Source: Phycisphaerales bacterium (GTDB lineage Bacteria > Planctomycetota > Phycisphaerae > Phycisphaerales > UBA1924). Taken from it: a stretch of 64,000 bases of DNA. The first letter of the stretch is position 1. Every line of letters begins with the position of its first letter. The stretch covers positions 101,378 to 165,377 of the forward strand of contig JADLFW010000016.1 of NCBI GenBank assembly GCA_020849615.1, in the 5' to 3' direction. The notes below the pieces were generated by a model. That model ran no database searches. It saw only the letters and a program-made list of their open reading frames with translations, and was not told the DNA's origin. Shown here piece by piece: positions 1 to 8,871 of this stretch. The position numbers and the translations under genes were made by a program.

Positions 1-42
1 CCAGTCCTGAACCCCGCGGGCGGGCCCGGCGTACCCCCGCTC

Positions 43-327
43 ATGCTCTACATGGTGATCGAACGATTTAAGGGAGGCGATCCCTCGGCGGCCGGCGAAC
101 GCTTCATGCTCCGTGGCCGCCTCATGCCGGAGAACTCAGGCCTCGCCTACATCGCCAGCTGGATGGCCGCCGATGGCTCCCGCTGCTACCAGTTGATGGA
201 ATCTCCCTCCCGCGCAGCGCTCGATCCCTGGATCGCCAACTGGGCCGACCTCGTTGACTTCGAGGTCGTGCCCGTTCAGTCCTCGGCCGACTTCTGGGCC
301 ACCCGCCCGCCGGGCCCATCGCGCTAG
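43..327 (+). CDS. DUF3303 domain-containing protein
   Basis: A 94-residue soluble protein. It opens with MLYMVIERFKGGD and continues with a central MPENSGLAYIASWM segment and a YQLMES strand, which together are the pattern of the DUF3303 family of small single-domain proteins (about 90 residues, ferredoxin-like fold expected). No signal peptide or membrane segment is visible. The biochemical role of the family is not known to me. It stands alone, 27 bases before the lipoprotein hydrolase gene that follows on the same strand, and that gene has its own promoter-like hexamer. The start at the first ATG gives the usual family length. Family assignment is confident and function is not. Confidence 0.85.
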   Translation: MLYMVIERFKGGDPSAAGERFMLRGRLMPENSGLAYIASWMAADGSRCYQLMESPSRAALDPWIANWADLVDFEVVPVQSSADFWATRPPGPSR

Positions 328-342
328 CGCTCGGCCCGCGTG

Positions 343-348
343 TACCAT
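343..348 (+). promoter_or_regulatory. -10-like hexamer TACCAT, 6 bases before the start codon
   Basis: TACCAT is followed by CGGCTC and then the ATG at 355. There is no Shine-Dalgarno sequence. The spacing would place the transcript start at or next to the A of the ATG, so a leaderless mRNA is inferred. No good -35 box is seen. Confidence 0.5.
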
Positions 349-354
349 CGGCTC

Positions 355-1410
355 ATGCCGCTACCCGCGATCCGCTCCATCGCCTTCACGCTCCTTCTCC
401 TCCTGGCCGCGGGGTGCCGATCGGCCGGGCCCGCCCCGAGTGAATCGCCTGTCGCGGGAACGCCGTTCCTCCGGTGCGACACGGCGACCTCCCCGCCGAT
501 CCGCTATTACCTGGCCCCCGCGCCCGATGGCCCGCGCCCCCTGTTGGTGGTGATCCAGGGCTCGGGCTGCGGCCCGCTCTTTGAGGCCAGGCGGGATGGC
601 CTCTCCGCCACCTCGGCGCAGGACCTCATCTTCACGCTCGCCGCGGGCCGCTTCGCCGTGCTCGTCGTCGAGAAGCCGGGCGTCATCCCCGAATCGCCGC
701 CGGTTGACGACGCCGGCACCGCCGACCAGGCCTCTCCCGAGTTCCGCCGGCTCCATTCACTCCCATCCTGGGCCCGCGCTCTCTCCACCGCCATCGACGC
801 CGCCCGCGCCGATCCCCGCATCGACGGCCGGGCCGACATCCGTCTCCTGGGCATGTCGGAGGGCGCCATCACCGCGGCCCGGCTCGCCCGGCAGCGCTCG
901 GATGTCAGCCACATCGCCTTCATCTCCGGCTTCGGGTGCGACCAGTGGGATGACATGCTGATCGTGGCCCGCCGCGATGCCCTCGCCGGCGCCTCGACCG
1001 CCACGACTTCCGCCGGCGATTGGGCCATCGCGGTCCGCGCTGCGCTGGCCCGCACCGAGGCCGGGCTGCGCGCTGTCGCGGCCCGGCCCGACTCCACCGA
1101 ACTCTTCGAAGGCCAGACGCACCTCTTCTGGTCCACCTTCGGCCGGGCCTGCCCCGCCGATGACCTGGCCCGGGCCCGCGCTGAAGTCCTGGTGGCCTAC
1201 GGCACCGCCGATGAGCAGGTCGATGCGGACGGTGTCGAGGCCATCCGCGCAGCCCGGATCGAGGCCGGCAGGCCCATCACCGTCATCCCGATCCTCGGCG
1301 GCGACCACATGCTCAACACCCGCGACACGGCCCCGTTCCAGAACCTGGTGGGGGTCTTCCGCGAGTCGCTGGACTGGATGACGCTCGAATCCCCCCGTAG
1401 CCACAGGTGA
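355..1410 (+). CDS. Alpha/beta-hydrolase lipoprotein
   Basis: A 351-residue predicted lipoprotein. The start chosen is the ATG at 355, because it gives a clean signal peptide ending in the lipobox LAAGC; an upstream in-frame ATG at 340 would lie before the -10-like hexamer. The body has the alpha/beta-hydrolase plan: a strand LLVVIQGSGCG that may carry the oxyanion hole, the nucleophile elbow GMSEG (Ser about residue 168), an acid-residue strand VLVAYGTADEQV, and a late histidine in GGDHML (about residue 318). These suggest an esterase or dipeptidyl-peptidase-like hydrolase anchored in the cytoplasmic or outer membrane. The substrate cannot be told from sequence. No operon partner is evident. 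Confidence 0.75.
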   Translation: MPLPAIRSIAFTLLLLLAAGCRSAGPAPSESPVAGTPFLRCDTATSPPIRYYLAPAPDGPRPLLVVIQGSGCGPLFEARRDGLSATSAQDLIFTLAAGRFAVLVVEKPGVIPESPPVDDAGTADQASPEFRRLHSLPSWARALSTAIDAARADPRIDGRADIRLLGMSEGAITAARLARQRSDVSHIAFISGFGCDQWDDMLIVARRDALAGASTATTSAGDWAIAVRAALARTEAGLRAVAARPDSTELFEGQTHLFWSTFGRACPADDLARARAEVLVAYGTADEQVDADGVEAIRAARIEAGRPITVIPILGGDHMLNTRDTAPFQNLVGVFRESLDWMTLESPRSHR

Positions 1411-1657
1411 AGCGCAGGTGGGCGCAGTCCGCCGGAGCGTAACCCGTGGAATCGTGACGATGATGCAGCCTCGCCCCAGAGGGGCAGAGGAAGGCCATTG
1501 TCTGTGGTCTACGCGGTGTGATTGGCGGATAGGGCTGTTGGTGCCTATCCTCTACATGCCAGTTCCGGCCATAACGCTTGGCGATCAGGCGGGCCAGCGC
1601 TGGTAACACAATCGAGCGGCGGGCATCGCCTTCCGCTCACGTCGAAAGGACTGCCAA

Positions 1658-2926
1658 ATGGCACGTTCGGCTCTCACTGCGTCTGAAAGCTCGCCCAAGT
1701 CTCTCACGTTCACTATCCCCGTTGACGAGTATCGAAGCATTCCCATCCCCGGCTTCGCGAACGCGAAGTTGGGGACCTGCTATGTACGGGTGACGGATCT
1801 GCCGTCAGATCTGGATGATTTCATGCGCGTGAATCCGCGCGTTCCGAACCGCACAGACAGTAACCGCCTCAGTGGGCCCGTGCCAAAGGCAATCCTCCAG
1901 ACTTTGCGAGAGTCCCCTGAAGACATGGCTCTGAAGAATGCAGGCATCTTCTTCCTTGTTGCCTCTGCAGAGCAAACGAAGGGAAAGGGAGGAGTCGGGC
2001 TGCTCAACGTTCACCTCGATGACGCAGACACCCACGGGATTGTCAACGGGGGACACACCTACGCCGCCATTCAGCAAGCTCGTGAGGACGCGGACGAAGA
2101 GGAGCTCAGGGCCCTTCGCAGCGCGTTCGTTCGCCTGCACTTCCTCAAGGGAGTCCCTGAGGAAAAAGTCGTTGAAATCGCAGAAGGACTGAACCGTTCC
2201 AAGCAGGTGCAGATCCCATCACTTGAAAACCTGAAGGGCAGTTTTGACATTATCAAGAACGCTCTGCTTGGAAAGCCCGGCGCCGATCAAATCGCTTATC
2301 GTGAAGGCGATCCAGGCGATGTGTACATCGGTGAGTTGATTAGTTTTATCGAGATGTTCAATCTAGACCGGTATGGACACGATGTTCAACCTCATGACTT
2401 GTATAGTCGGCAATACAAGGCCATTGCGGAATTCGGAGATGACCTGACCGACAACAAGCGAGCGGTGGAACTGATTGTCTCTCATCTGCCAGAGATCCTC
2501 TTGCTAGCCGACAAGATTCGCAGAGATGCCCCGATCGCGGCCAAGAGCGAGGACGTCAATTTCGAGATCGGTCGCATGAAAGTGAAGCCCAACGGAAGTG
2601 GTCGAGTCGCCAGTCCCGAGCACAAGAATACTCCGCTGCATTTCTTGGGAGAGAAGACGAGGTACCGTCTACCGAACGCTTGGCTCTTCCCGATGCTCGC
2701 AGCATTTCGCGCTAATGTCGAGTGGGATTCATCCAAGCGACTCTTCCGGTGGCGAGTGCCAAATGATGAACTGCTAGCTGAGTGCCTGCCCAAGCTCGTA
2801 TCTGCGTGTGTTCGTGAACATCGCAATAACCGCGACAAGCCGGAATGGGTCGGTAAGAAGGACTCGGCGTATGAACAGTGCAGCCTGCACATTCGCCTCT
2901 ATCTCGCCGAACGTCGGCGTAACTGA
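1658..2926 (+). CDS. AIPR-family (abortive infection phage resistance) protein
   Basis: A 422-residue soluble protein. The central segment GIVNGGHTYAAI (about residues 127-138) followed by ...EGLNRSKQVQIPS matches the conserved core of the AIPR family (Pfam AIPR), named for abortive-infection phage resistance. A ribosome site AAAGGA lies 7 bases before the ATG. The gene is visibly richer in A/T than its neighbours (mid-50s % GC by eye against about 70%), uses many codons ending in A or T, and has no operon partner: a 247-base gap precedes it and a 206-base gap follows it. This looks like recent transfer. A role in defence is inferred from the family name only. No nuclease motif is obvious, and AIPR proteins also occur in non-defence settings. 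Confidence 0.75.
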   Translation: MARSALTASESSPKSLTFTIPVDEYRSIPIPGFANAKLGTCYVRVTDLPSDLDDFMRVNPRVPNRTDSNRLSGPVPKAILQTLRESPEDMALKNAGIFFLVASAEQTKGKGGVGLLNVHLDDADTHGIVNGGHTYAAIQQAREDADEEELRALRSAFVRLHFLKGVPEEKVVEIAEGLNRSKQVQIPSLENLKGSFDIIKNALLGKPGADQIAYREGDPGDVYIGELISFIEMFNLDRYGHDVQPHDLYSRQYKAIAEFGDDLTDNKRAVELIVSHLPEILLLADKIRRDAPIAAKSEDVNFEIGRMKVKPNGSGRVASPEHKNTPLHFLGEKTRYRLPNAWLFPMLAAFRANVEWDSSKRLFRWRVPNDELLAECLPKLVSACVREHRNNRDKPEWVGKKDSAYEQCSLHIRLYLAERRRN

Positions 2927-3132
2927 ACGAGAGCGCGTGGGGCGCTGAAAGGCGCCTCACTCCGCCTTCCGTCGCCTCTTCGTGGTGGCCCACGAACCTG
3001 ATATCCCTCTCCACGGGTTCCGCTTGCTGCGCGAGCGTCACCCGTGGCTACATGCCCGCAGCCCCATCGGGCCCAGAAACGGCGTCGTACGCCCGATATA
3101 TCCTCCTGATCTCACTGGGAACCCGTACCGCG

Positions 3133-6100
3133 ATGCCCAAAGACCCCTTCCAAGAACTCCACCTCGCCACCCACCGCTACAAGGTCTTCCTCCGCGATGT
3201 CCTCGAGCCCGCGGTGTACGGGCCGACCGCGCCGCTGAAGATCGAAGCCGCCCAGTTCGCTCCTTCCGACACCGACCCGCCCACGTACGAGCAGGCCCGC
3301 GCCGCCACGTACCGCCCCGTCGAGCTCGGCTGGGCCTGGGGCCCCAAGTGGTCCACGGCGTGGTTCCGCCTCACCGGCGCCATCCCCGATTCCATGCGCG
3401 GGCGGCCCGTCGCGCTCCGCTTCAGCAGCGGCACCGAAGCCCTGCTCTGGTCCGCTGATGGCGTTCCGGTTCACGGACTCGACAGCAACCGCGACGCCAT
3501 CCGCCTCTTCGAATCCGCCCGCGGCGGTGTGCCGATCCGCCTCCACATCGAGGCCGCCTGCAACCACCCCTTCGGCGTGCTGGGCTTCGACTGGGACCCG
3601 CCCGAACTCCGCCGACGCTGGGAATCACCCACGCCGGGCCTGCTCGAACGGGCCGACCTCGCGGTCCTCCATCCTCTCCTGTGGGACCTCCGCTGCGCGT
3701 ACGCCTTCGCCATCGCGCTGCTGCTCGAACTCCCGACCGACCAATCCCGCCACCACCAGCTCAACGCCTCGCTCCGCCGGGCCACCAACCTGATCCTCGA
3801 CACCGACCCCGAGGCATCGGCCCGGCCCGCGCTCGAGATCCTGAACGAAACCCTCCGCATTTCCGCGGCCGGCTCTGCACCGACGGGCCACGCCGTCGGG
3901 CACGCCCATATCGACACCGCCTGGCTCTGGCCCGCCCGTGAGACCAAACGCAAGTGCCTCCGCACCTTCGCCACCGTGCTGCGGAACATGGAGCGATTCC
4001 CCGACTTCCGTTTTCTGTGCTCGCAGGCCCAGCAGTACGCATGGGTCGAGGAGCGCTCCCCCGCACTCTTCGAGCAGATCCGGGCCCGCGTCGCCGAAGG
4101 GCGCTGGGAGCCGGGCGGGGCGATGTGGATCGAGCCCGATGCCAACATCATCTCGGGCGAATCGCTCATCCGCCAGATCCTGCACGGTGAACGCTACTGG
4201 CGCTCACGCTTCGGCGCAGCCGGGCGGCAGCGGTTCCTCTACCTGCCCGACACTTTCGGCTTCTGCCCGGCACTGCCGCAGATCATGGCGCAGGCGGGCC
4301 TCGACACCTTCATCACCAACAAGATGATCTGGAGCCAGTTCAACACCTTCCCGCACACCACCTTCCGCTGGCGCGGGCTTGATGGCACCGAGATCCTCAC
4401 CCACTTCACGCCGGGCCACGACTACAACGCCTCCAACACCCCGAAACAGCTCCGCCATGCCGAGACCCACCACCGCAACCGCGACCAGGGACGGGCCGGC
4501 GCTTCGCGAGCGCCCGGGCCCGCGCGATTCCTCCAGCCCTTCGGCTTCGGTGATGGCGGCGGCGGGCCTACCGACTGGAGCATCCGCTACACGCAGTTGG
4601 CTGCGGACTGCGACGGCCTGCCCCGCATGAAGCTCTCGACGGCCGGCGAGTTCTGCGATGGGCTCCACGCCGACCACGCCTCGCTCCGCGCGGCCGGCGA
4701 AGACCTCCCCGTCTGGTCGGGCGAGCTGTACCTGGAGCTGCACCGCGGCACGCTGACGACGCAGGCCCGGATCAAGCGGGCCAACCTCCGCGCCGAGCAG
4801 TCCCTTCGCCTCGCGGAGCTGCTCTGCGCAAACTCACCGACTGGCGGCCCGATGGCCCGCGCTGAGCTCGATGAAGCCTGGAAGCTGACGCTGCTCAACC
4901 AGTTCCACGACATCATCCCGGGGTCCTCGATCGGGCCCGTCTACGACGATGCGATCAAGGACCACGCGCGCATCGAGGCGATAGCCACCGGAATCATCGA
5001 GCGATCGATCCCCGGCTGGATCGAGCGCCTCGGGACCGATGGCATCGCCGAGCCCATCGCGGTCTTCAACCCCGGCAGCCGCCCGCGCAGCGGCATCGTC
5101 GAAGTCGCCGGGCCCGGCGGCGAGAAACGGCCCGTCTTCGCATCGGAGGTTCCCGCGCTGGGAATCGCGGTCGTGGATGCCGGAGCGGGTTTGCCCTGCC
5201 CCGTCCATGCCGCGTCCGCGGGCGATTCGGTCACGCTCTCCAACGGCGTGCTGACGGCGGTGATCGACGCCTACGGGCGCATCACCAGCCTCCGGCGCGG
5301 GGCGGCCGGGCGGGAGGTCTGCGCTGCCGGGCCGCTCAACCAGCTCGTGCTCTACGAAGACCGCCCCACCATGTGGGATGCCTGGGACATCGACTGGTTC
5401 TACGCGCAGAAGCCCTGCCCGATTAGCGCCGGGACGCGGGCCGACGTTCGAATCCTCAGCGCCGGCCCGGCGCGGGCTGATGTGGAGATCGCGATGCCTG
5501 TCGGCGAGTCCAGCCGGCTGACCCAGATCTTCCGCCTGGATGTGGGATCTCCAAGGCTGGACATCATCACGCGGGTTGGCTGGCACGAATCGCGCCGCCT
5601 CCTGCGGGCGCTCTTCCCGACAGATGTAGTTTCCGATCATGCGACGTATGGAACCCAGCTCGGACATATCCGCCGCCCTACACATCGCAATACCTCGTGG
5701 GACATGGGCCGCTTCGAAGTCTGCGCCCACCGATTCGCCGATCTCTCCGAGCCCGGCTTCGGCCTCGCGCTGCTCGCCGACTGCAAGTACGGGTACTCGG
5801 CCCACGACTCGACGCTGGGGCTGAGCCTGCTGCGCAGCCCCAAATGGCCCGACCCCGATGCCGACATGGGCGATCACGAGTTCACGTACGCCCTGATGCC
5901 CCACGATGGCGACTGGCGGGCCGCGGGCGTCGATGCCGAGGGCGAAGCGCTCGCTGCGCCCATGCGCGCCCGGCCCGTTGAGCCGCGGCCCGGAAAGTTG
6001 AATCGCTGGTCACCTTTCCGGATTTCGACAGATGGCCCGGTCGGAATCGCGGTCGATGCGTTCAAGCCCGCCCATGATGATGATCGGCTGATCCTGCGCC

Positions 6101-6300
6101 TGCACGAACACCACGGCGGCCGCGGCACAGCGCACATCGACTGGAACATCCCGCCCCGCGCGGTGGCGGCCACCGATCTCCTCGAGCAACCCACAGATTT
6201 GAGGGGGCTGGAGCATCGCTCAGACTTGAGGGCGGGCCAGCCCCGAACGAGTGTGCCGCTGCGTCCGTTCCAGATCGTGACGCTCGCGATCTCGATGTGA
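3133..6300 (+). CDS. GH38 alpha-mannosidase
   Basis: A 1055-residue cytoplasmic-type alpha-mannosidase, releasing alpha-linked mannose from glycans. An N-terminal beta domain (about 1-230) precedes the GH38 catalytic barrel. The barrel shows HAHIDTAWLWP with metal-ligand His257/Asp259-region residues, LPDTFGF with the expected nucleophile Asp (about 373), HRGTLTTQARIK (His about 537), and NQFHDIIPGSSI (about 589-600). C-terminal beta-sandwich domains follow. The length is normal for the family. The ATG at 3133 was preferred to one at 3052 because homology-like sequence (FQELHLATHRYKVFL) begins just after it. A short stretch, ETHHRNRDQGRAGASRAPG (about residue 445), looks like low-complexity insertion. 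It is transcribed alone, and the region before it (2927-3132) holds no gene. Confidence 0.9.
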   Translation: MPKDPFQELHLATHRYKVFLRDVLEPAVYGPTAPLKIEAAQFAPSDTDPPTYEQARAATYRPVELGWAWGPKWSTAWFRLTGAIPDSMRGRPVALRFSSGTEALLWSADGVPVHGLDSNRDAIRLFESARGGVPIRLHIEAACNHPFGVLGFDWDPPELRRRWESPTPGLLERADLAVLHPLLWDLRCAYAFAIALLLELPTDQSRHHQLNASLRRATNLILDTDPEASARPALEILNETLRISAAGSAPTGHAVGHAHIDTAWLWPARETKRKCLRTFATVLRNMERFPDFRFLCSQAQQYAWVEERSPALFEQIRARVAEGRWEPGGAMWIEPDANIISGESLIRQILHGERYWRSRFGAAGRQRFLYLPDTFGFCPALPQIMAQAGLDTFITNKMIWSQFNTFPHTTFRWRGLDGTEILTHFTPGHDYNASNTPKQLRHAETHHRNRDQGRAGASRAPGPARFLQPFGFGDGGGGPTDWSIRYTQLAADCDGLPRMKLSTAGEFCDGLHADHASLRAAGEDLPVWSGELYLELHRGTLTTQARIKRANLRAEQSLRLAELLCANSPTGGPMARAELDEAWKLTLLNQFHDIIPGSSIGPVYDDAIKDHARIEAIATGIIERSIPGWIERLGTDGIAEPIAVFNPGSRPRSGIVEVAGPGGEKRPVFASEVPALGIAVVDAGAGLPCPVHAASAGDSVTLSNGVLTAVIDAYGRITSLRRGAAGREVCAAGPLNQLVLYEDRPTMWDAWDIDWFYAQKPCPISAGTRADVRILSAGPARADVEIAMPVGESSRLTQIFRLDVGSPRLDIITRVGWHESRRLLRALFPTDVVSDHATYGTQLGHIRRPTHRNTSWDMGRFEVCAHRFADLSEPGFGLALLADCKYGYSAHDSTLGLSLLRSPKWPDPDADMGDHEFTYALMPHDGDWRAAGVDAEGEALAAPMRARPVEPRPGKLNRWSPFRISTDGPVGIAVDAFKPAHDDDRLILRLHEHHGGRGTAHIDWNIPPRAVAATDLLEQPTDLRGLEHRSDLRAGQPRTSVPLRPFQIVTLAISM

Positions 6301-6326
6301 TCGGGCCGAAACCGTGGCCCTCCATC

Positions 6327-6355
6327 TTGACTGCGCCCGTGCTTTGAGGTAACTA
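6327..6355 (+). promoter_or_regulatory. Sigma-70-type promoter of the metalloprotease gene
   Basis: TTGACT (6327-6332), a 17-base spacer, and TAACTA (6350-6355) form a good sigma-70-like promoter in a less GC-rich pocket. It would give a leader of about 110 bases before the ATG at 6474, which has its own GGAGG site. Confidence 0.6.
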
Positions 6356-6473
6356 ACAGACTCTCGCGGCCGCCGTTCGTTGCGGCCCGTTTCGGTTGGG
6401 GGGTCTTCCCGCGTGGGGACCGACATTCCCCTGCATGAACATGAGCCGCAGTTCTGCGGCCGGAGGTACGCGC

Positions 6474-7649
6474 ATGCTCGTCCGTCGACTCGATCGTTGT
6501 GCACTCCCCGTCGCCCTGGCGGCCGTCGCCGGGCTGGCCGCTCCGGCCCTGGGCCAGGATGCCGGGCAGCTCCAGCCCGGCGCTGTCCGCTACATCGTTC
6601 CGACCGGGCCGCAGGCCGCCACGGTGGTCGCGACGGGGCAGGCCCTTACCATGGAAACCCAGCGGGTCTGGAAGCCCGTCTGCGGATTGGGTTCTGACCG
6701 CATCACCGTCGCCGACCTGCAGCGCATGGATGCGGTGCACACCGCGGCCCTCGCGGATGGCAACAAGGTCATCATCGTCGACCGCCAGCACGGCGTGACC
6801 CCCCGGGCCGGGCTGAACCTGGTGTACACGCTGGGAGGCTCGGTACCCGCCGGGGCGGTCGCCGCCTTCGCCGCGGCCGAGGCGTACCTTGAAGGCCAGT
6901 TCCCCAACGACCCCATCACGGTGAGCGTGACGGTCAGCTTCGCGGCCCTCAGCCCGGGCGTCATCGGCGGCACCAGCAGCAGCTACGGCTACGTGGACTG
7001 GGCCACCAGCCGCAGCGTGCTGGTGACCGGCGCCGATGCCTCCGACACCATCCAGGCGTCGCTGCCGACCGCCTCCCTCCCCGTCCGGTACAGCACCAGC
7101 AGCACCACCAGCGAGAACCGCGTCTTCTGGACCTTCGCCAACTGGAAGGCCGCCGGCGGGACGGTGACGGGCGCTGACGCCAGTATGCAGTACTCGACCG
7201 CCTTCCCCTTCGACTTCGACCCCGCCAACGGCGTCTCGTCGGGCACGATCTCCCTCCAGGATGTCATCATCCACGAGACGGGCCACGCCATGGGCTTCAC
7301 CTCTGCCGTCGATTTCCGCTCCCGCGATGTCGAGGTCCTCGACCTCTTCCGCTTCCGAAACACCGACGGCACGGGCTCCTCCGACTTCAACCCCGACACC
7401 GCCGCCGAGTTCACGGCCCGGCCGCGCTGGATGGTCCGCAACAACCCCAACAACGATGTCAACTTCGACAACATCGCCTCCGAGTACCCCTTCTCCGACG
7501 GCTCTCCCTACCAGGCCAGCCACTTCCGCCAGCTGATCCCCGCGATCGGCATCATGGATCCCGCCTTCGACTACGGCGAGACCTTCTATCCCAACTTCCT
7601 CCGCACCACCGATGTCAGCGCCTTCGACGCCATCGGCTGGGACCGCTGA
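6474..7649 (+). CDS. Secreted zinc metalloprotease (NF038122-like)
   Basis: A 391-residue exported protein. The ATG at 6474 is supported by GGAGG 7 bases upstream and by a signal peptide that starts there (MLVRRLDRCALPVALAA, cleavage near ALGQ). The zinc-binding motif HETGHAMGF (about residues 267-275) is the HExxHxxGF form seen in a family of planctomycete and cyanobacterial secreted metalloproteases; Glu268 would be the general base. The protein ends with DVSAFDAIGWDR, also typical of that group. A dockerin or PEP-CTERM tail is absent, unlike other secreted proteins here. The substrate is unknown. It has its own promoter upstream and a terminator-like hairpin downstream, so it is probably monocistronic. 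Confidence 0.8.
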   Translation: MLVRRLDRCALPVALAAVAGLAAPALGQDAGQLQPGAVRYIVPTGPQAATVVATGQALTMETQRVWKPVCGLGSDRITVADLQRMDAVHTAALADGNKVIIVDRQHGVTPRAGLNLVYTLGGSVPAGAVAAFAAAEAYLEGQFPNDPITVSVTVSFAALSPGVIGGTSSSYGYVDWATSRSVLVTGADASDTIQASLPTASLPVRYSTSSTTSENRVFWTFANWKAAGGTVTGADASMQYSTAFPFDFDPANGVSSGTISLQDVIIHETGHAMGFTSAVDFRSRDVEVLDLFRFRNTDGTGSSDFNPDTAAEFTARPRWMVRNNPNNDVNFDNIASEYPFSDGSPYQASHFRQLIPAIGIMDPAFDYGETFYPNFLRTTDVSAFDAIGWDR

Positions 7650-7698
7650 TCCGCGCCTTCATCGCGTGTGGACGCGTCCATGACCGGGTCGGCCCAGC

Positions 7699-7723
7699 AC
7701 CGGGCCGGCCCGGTCTTACTTTT
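7699..7723 (+). terminator. Likely intrinsic terminator
   Basis: ACCGGGCCGGCCCGGT is a perfect 16-base palindrome (stem ACCGGG with a CCGG turn) followed by CTTACTTTT. It lies 50 bases after the metalloprotease stop codon. Confidence 0.55.
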
Positions 7724-7783
7724 GGTCCCGCCGGGCCCGGCGGGCCGACGATTGATGCTCCCGCCCGTGCGCGGGTCGCTTCC

Positions 7784-8836
7784 ATGACCATCCGCCCTTT
7801 CATCACCCTTCTGTCCGGGCTGATCACCCTCGCGCTGATCGCGGGGTGCGCTGCGCGGCCGCCGCAGCCCCTGGCCCGGCGCGGCGATGAGATCATGATC
7901 GCGGGGCAGTTGTTCCACACGGGCGCCCCTGTGGTGCTCTGGACCGACCCCGGCGGGTACGATGCCTACCGCACGGAGCGCCGGTTCGCGCCCTGGGACG
8001 GGTCCGAATGGGGGAAGGGCGGCGAGAAGGGCCTCGAAACGCCGGCCCGCTACGGCGTCCGCCGTGTTCCGCTGTCCCCCGAGGAGTTCGAGCAGGTGCG
8101 GGGCGGGGGCTGGACCCTCGACCTGCTCCGGCGGCACGTCGATCAGTTCGTCATCCACTACGACGCCGCCGGCACCAGCCGGACGTGCTTCCGCATCCTC
8201 CACGACCTCCGCGGCCTCTCCGTCCACTTCATGCTCGACCTCGATGGCACCATCTACCAGACCCTCGACGTCAAGGAACGGGCCTGGCACGCGACGATCG
8301 CCAACGACCGCTCGGTCGGCATCGAGATCGCCAACATCGGGGCCTACCCGCCCGACAAGGCCGCGGTGCTCTCCCGCTGGTACACCGCGGATTCCTCGGG
8401 GCTCACCCGGATCACGATCCCTCCCGAACTCGGCGATGGCGGGCTGCGCACGCCGGGGTTCGTGGCCCGCCCGCGGAACGCACACCCGATCACGGCGGTC
8501 GCTCAAGGCCAGGTCTTGACGCAGTACGACCTGACGCCGCAGCAGTACGACTCGCTCATCAAGCTCACCGCGGCGCTGTGCACCGCCCTGCCCGCCATAC
8601 GCTGCGACTATCCGCGCGATCCCGATGGGCGGCCGCGGGGCACCGCCCTGTCGCCTTCCGAGTTCGCCGGGTACACCGGGCTGCTGGGCCACCTGCACGT
8701 CCAGGAGAACAAGGCCGACCCTGGCCCGGCGTTTGACTGGGAGCTCGTCACCCGCGAGGCCCGCCGCCGGATGGGCAGCCGCCCGGCGCCCTATCAAGGC
8801 CCGGCGTCCTTGGCTCGCGAGGACGGGGCGCGGTAA
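7784..8836 (+). CDS. N-acetylmuramoyl-L-alanine amidase lipoprotein
   Basis: A 350-residue lipoprotein (signal peptide ending LIAGC, Cys about 22) with an Amidase_2/PGRP-type domain, which would cut the bond between N-acetylmuramic acid and L-alanine in peptidoglycan or muropeptides. Zinc ligands are seen as His in FVIHYDAAG (about 125), His in LLGHLHV (about 303) and an Asp in KADPGPAFDW (about 312). The segment HFMLDLDGTIYQTLD then WHA and RSVGIEIAN are the usual family landmarks. A long insert between GIEIAN and the second histidine is typical of bigger members. A muramoyl hydrolase at the cell surface would fit cell-wall turnover. The next gene starts 35 bases later. Confidence 0.85.
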   Translation: MTIRPFITLLSGLITLALIAGCAARPPQPLARRGDEIMIAGQLFHTGAPVVLWTDPGGYDAYRTERRFAPWDGSEWGKGGEKGLETPARYGVRRVPLSPEEFEQVRGGGWTLDLLRRHVDQFVIHYDAAGTSRTCFRILHDLRGLSVHFMLDLDGTIYQTLDVKERAWHATIANDRSVGIEIANIGAYPPDKAAVLSRWYTADSSGLTRITIPPELGDGGLRTPGFVARPRNAHPITAVAQGQVLTQYDLTPQQYDSLIKLTAALCTALPAIRCDYPRDPDGRPRGTALSPSEFAGYTGLLGHLHVQENKADPGPAFDWELVTREARRRMGSRPAPYQGPASLAREDGAR

Positions 8837-8839
8837 TCT
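8834..8839 (+). promoter_or_regulatory. -10-like hexamer TAATCT overlapping the amidase stop codon
   Basis: TAATCT overlaps the TAA stop. It lies 32 bases before the ATG at 8872, which has AAAGGA upstream, and 8 bases before an alternative in-frame GTG at 8848. A promoter for the GHL10 gene is inferred. Confidence 0.35.
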
Positions 8840-8871
8840 CCGCGGAAGTGCTGCCGCGGAAAGGACTCCCG

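Noticed and set aside
3052..3132. Upstream ATG of the alpha-mannosidase
   Set aside because: The 27 extra residues (MPAAPSGPETASYARYILLI...) are not of the family, and TATCCT at about 3097 is a possible -10 downstream of that ATG.
5874..7523. A 549-codon open frame opposite the metalloprotease and the end of the mannosidase
   Set aside because: It crosses two well-supported genes on the other strand and has Gly/Val/Asp-rich shadow composition.
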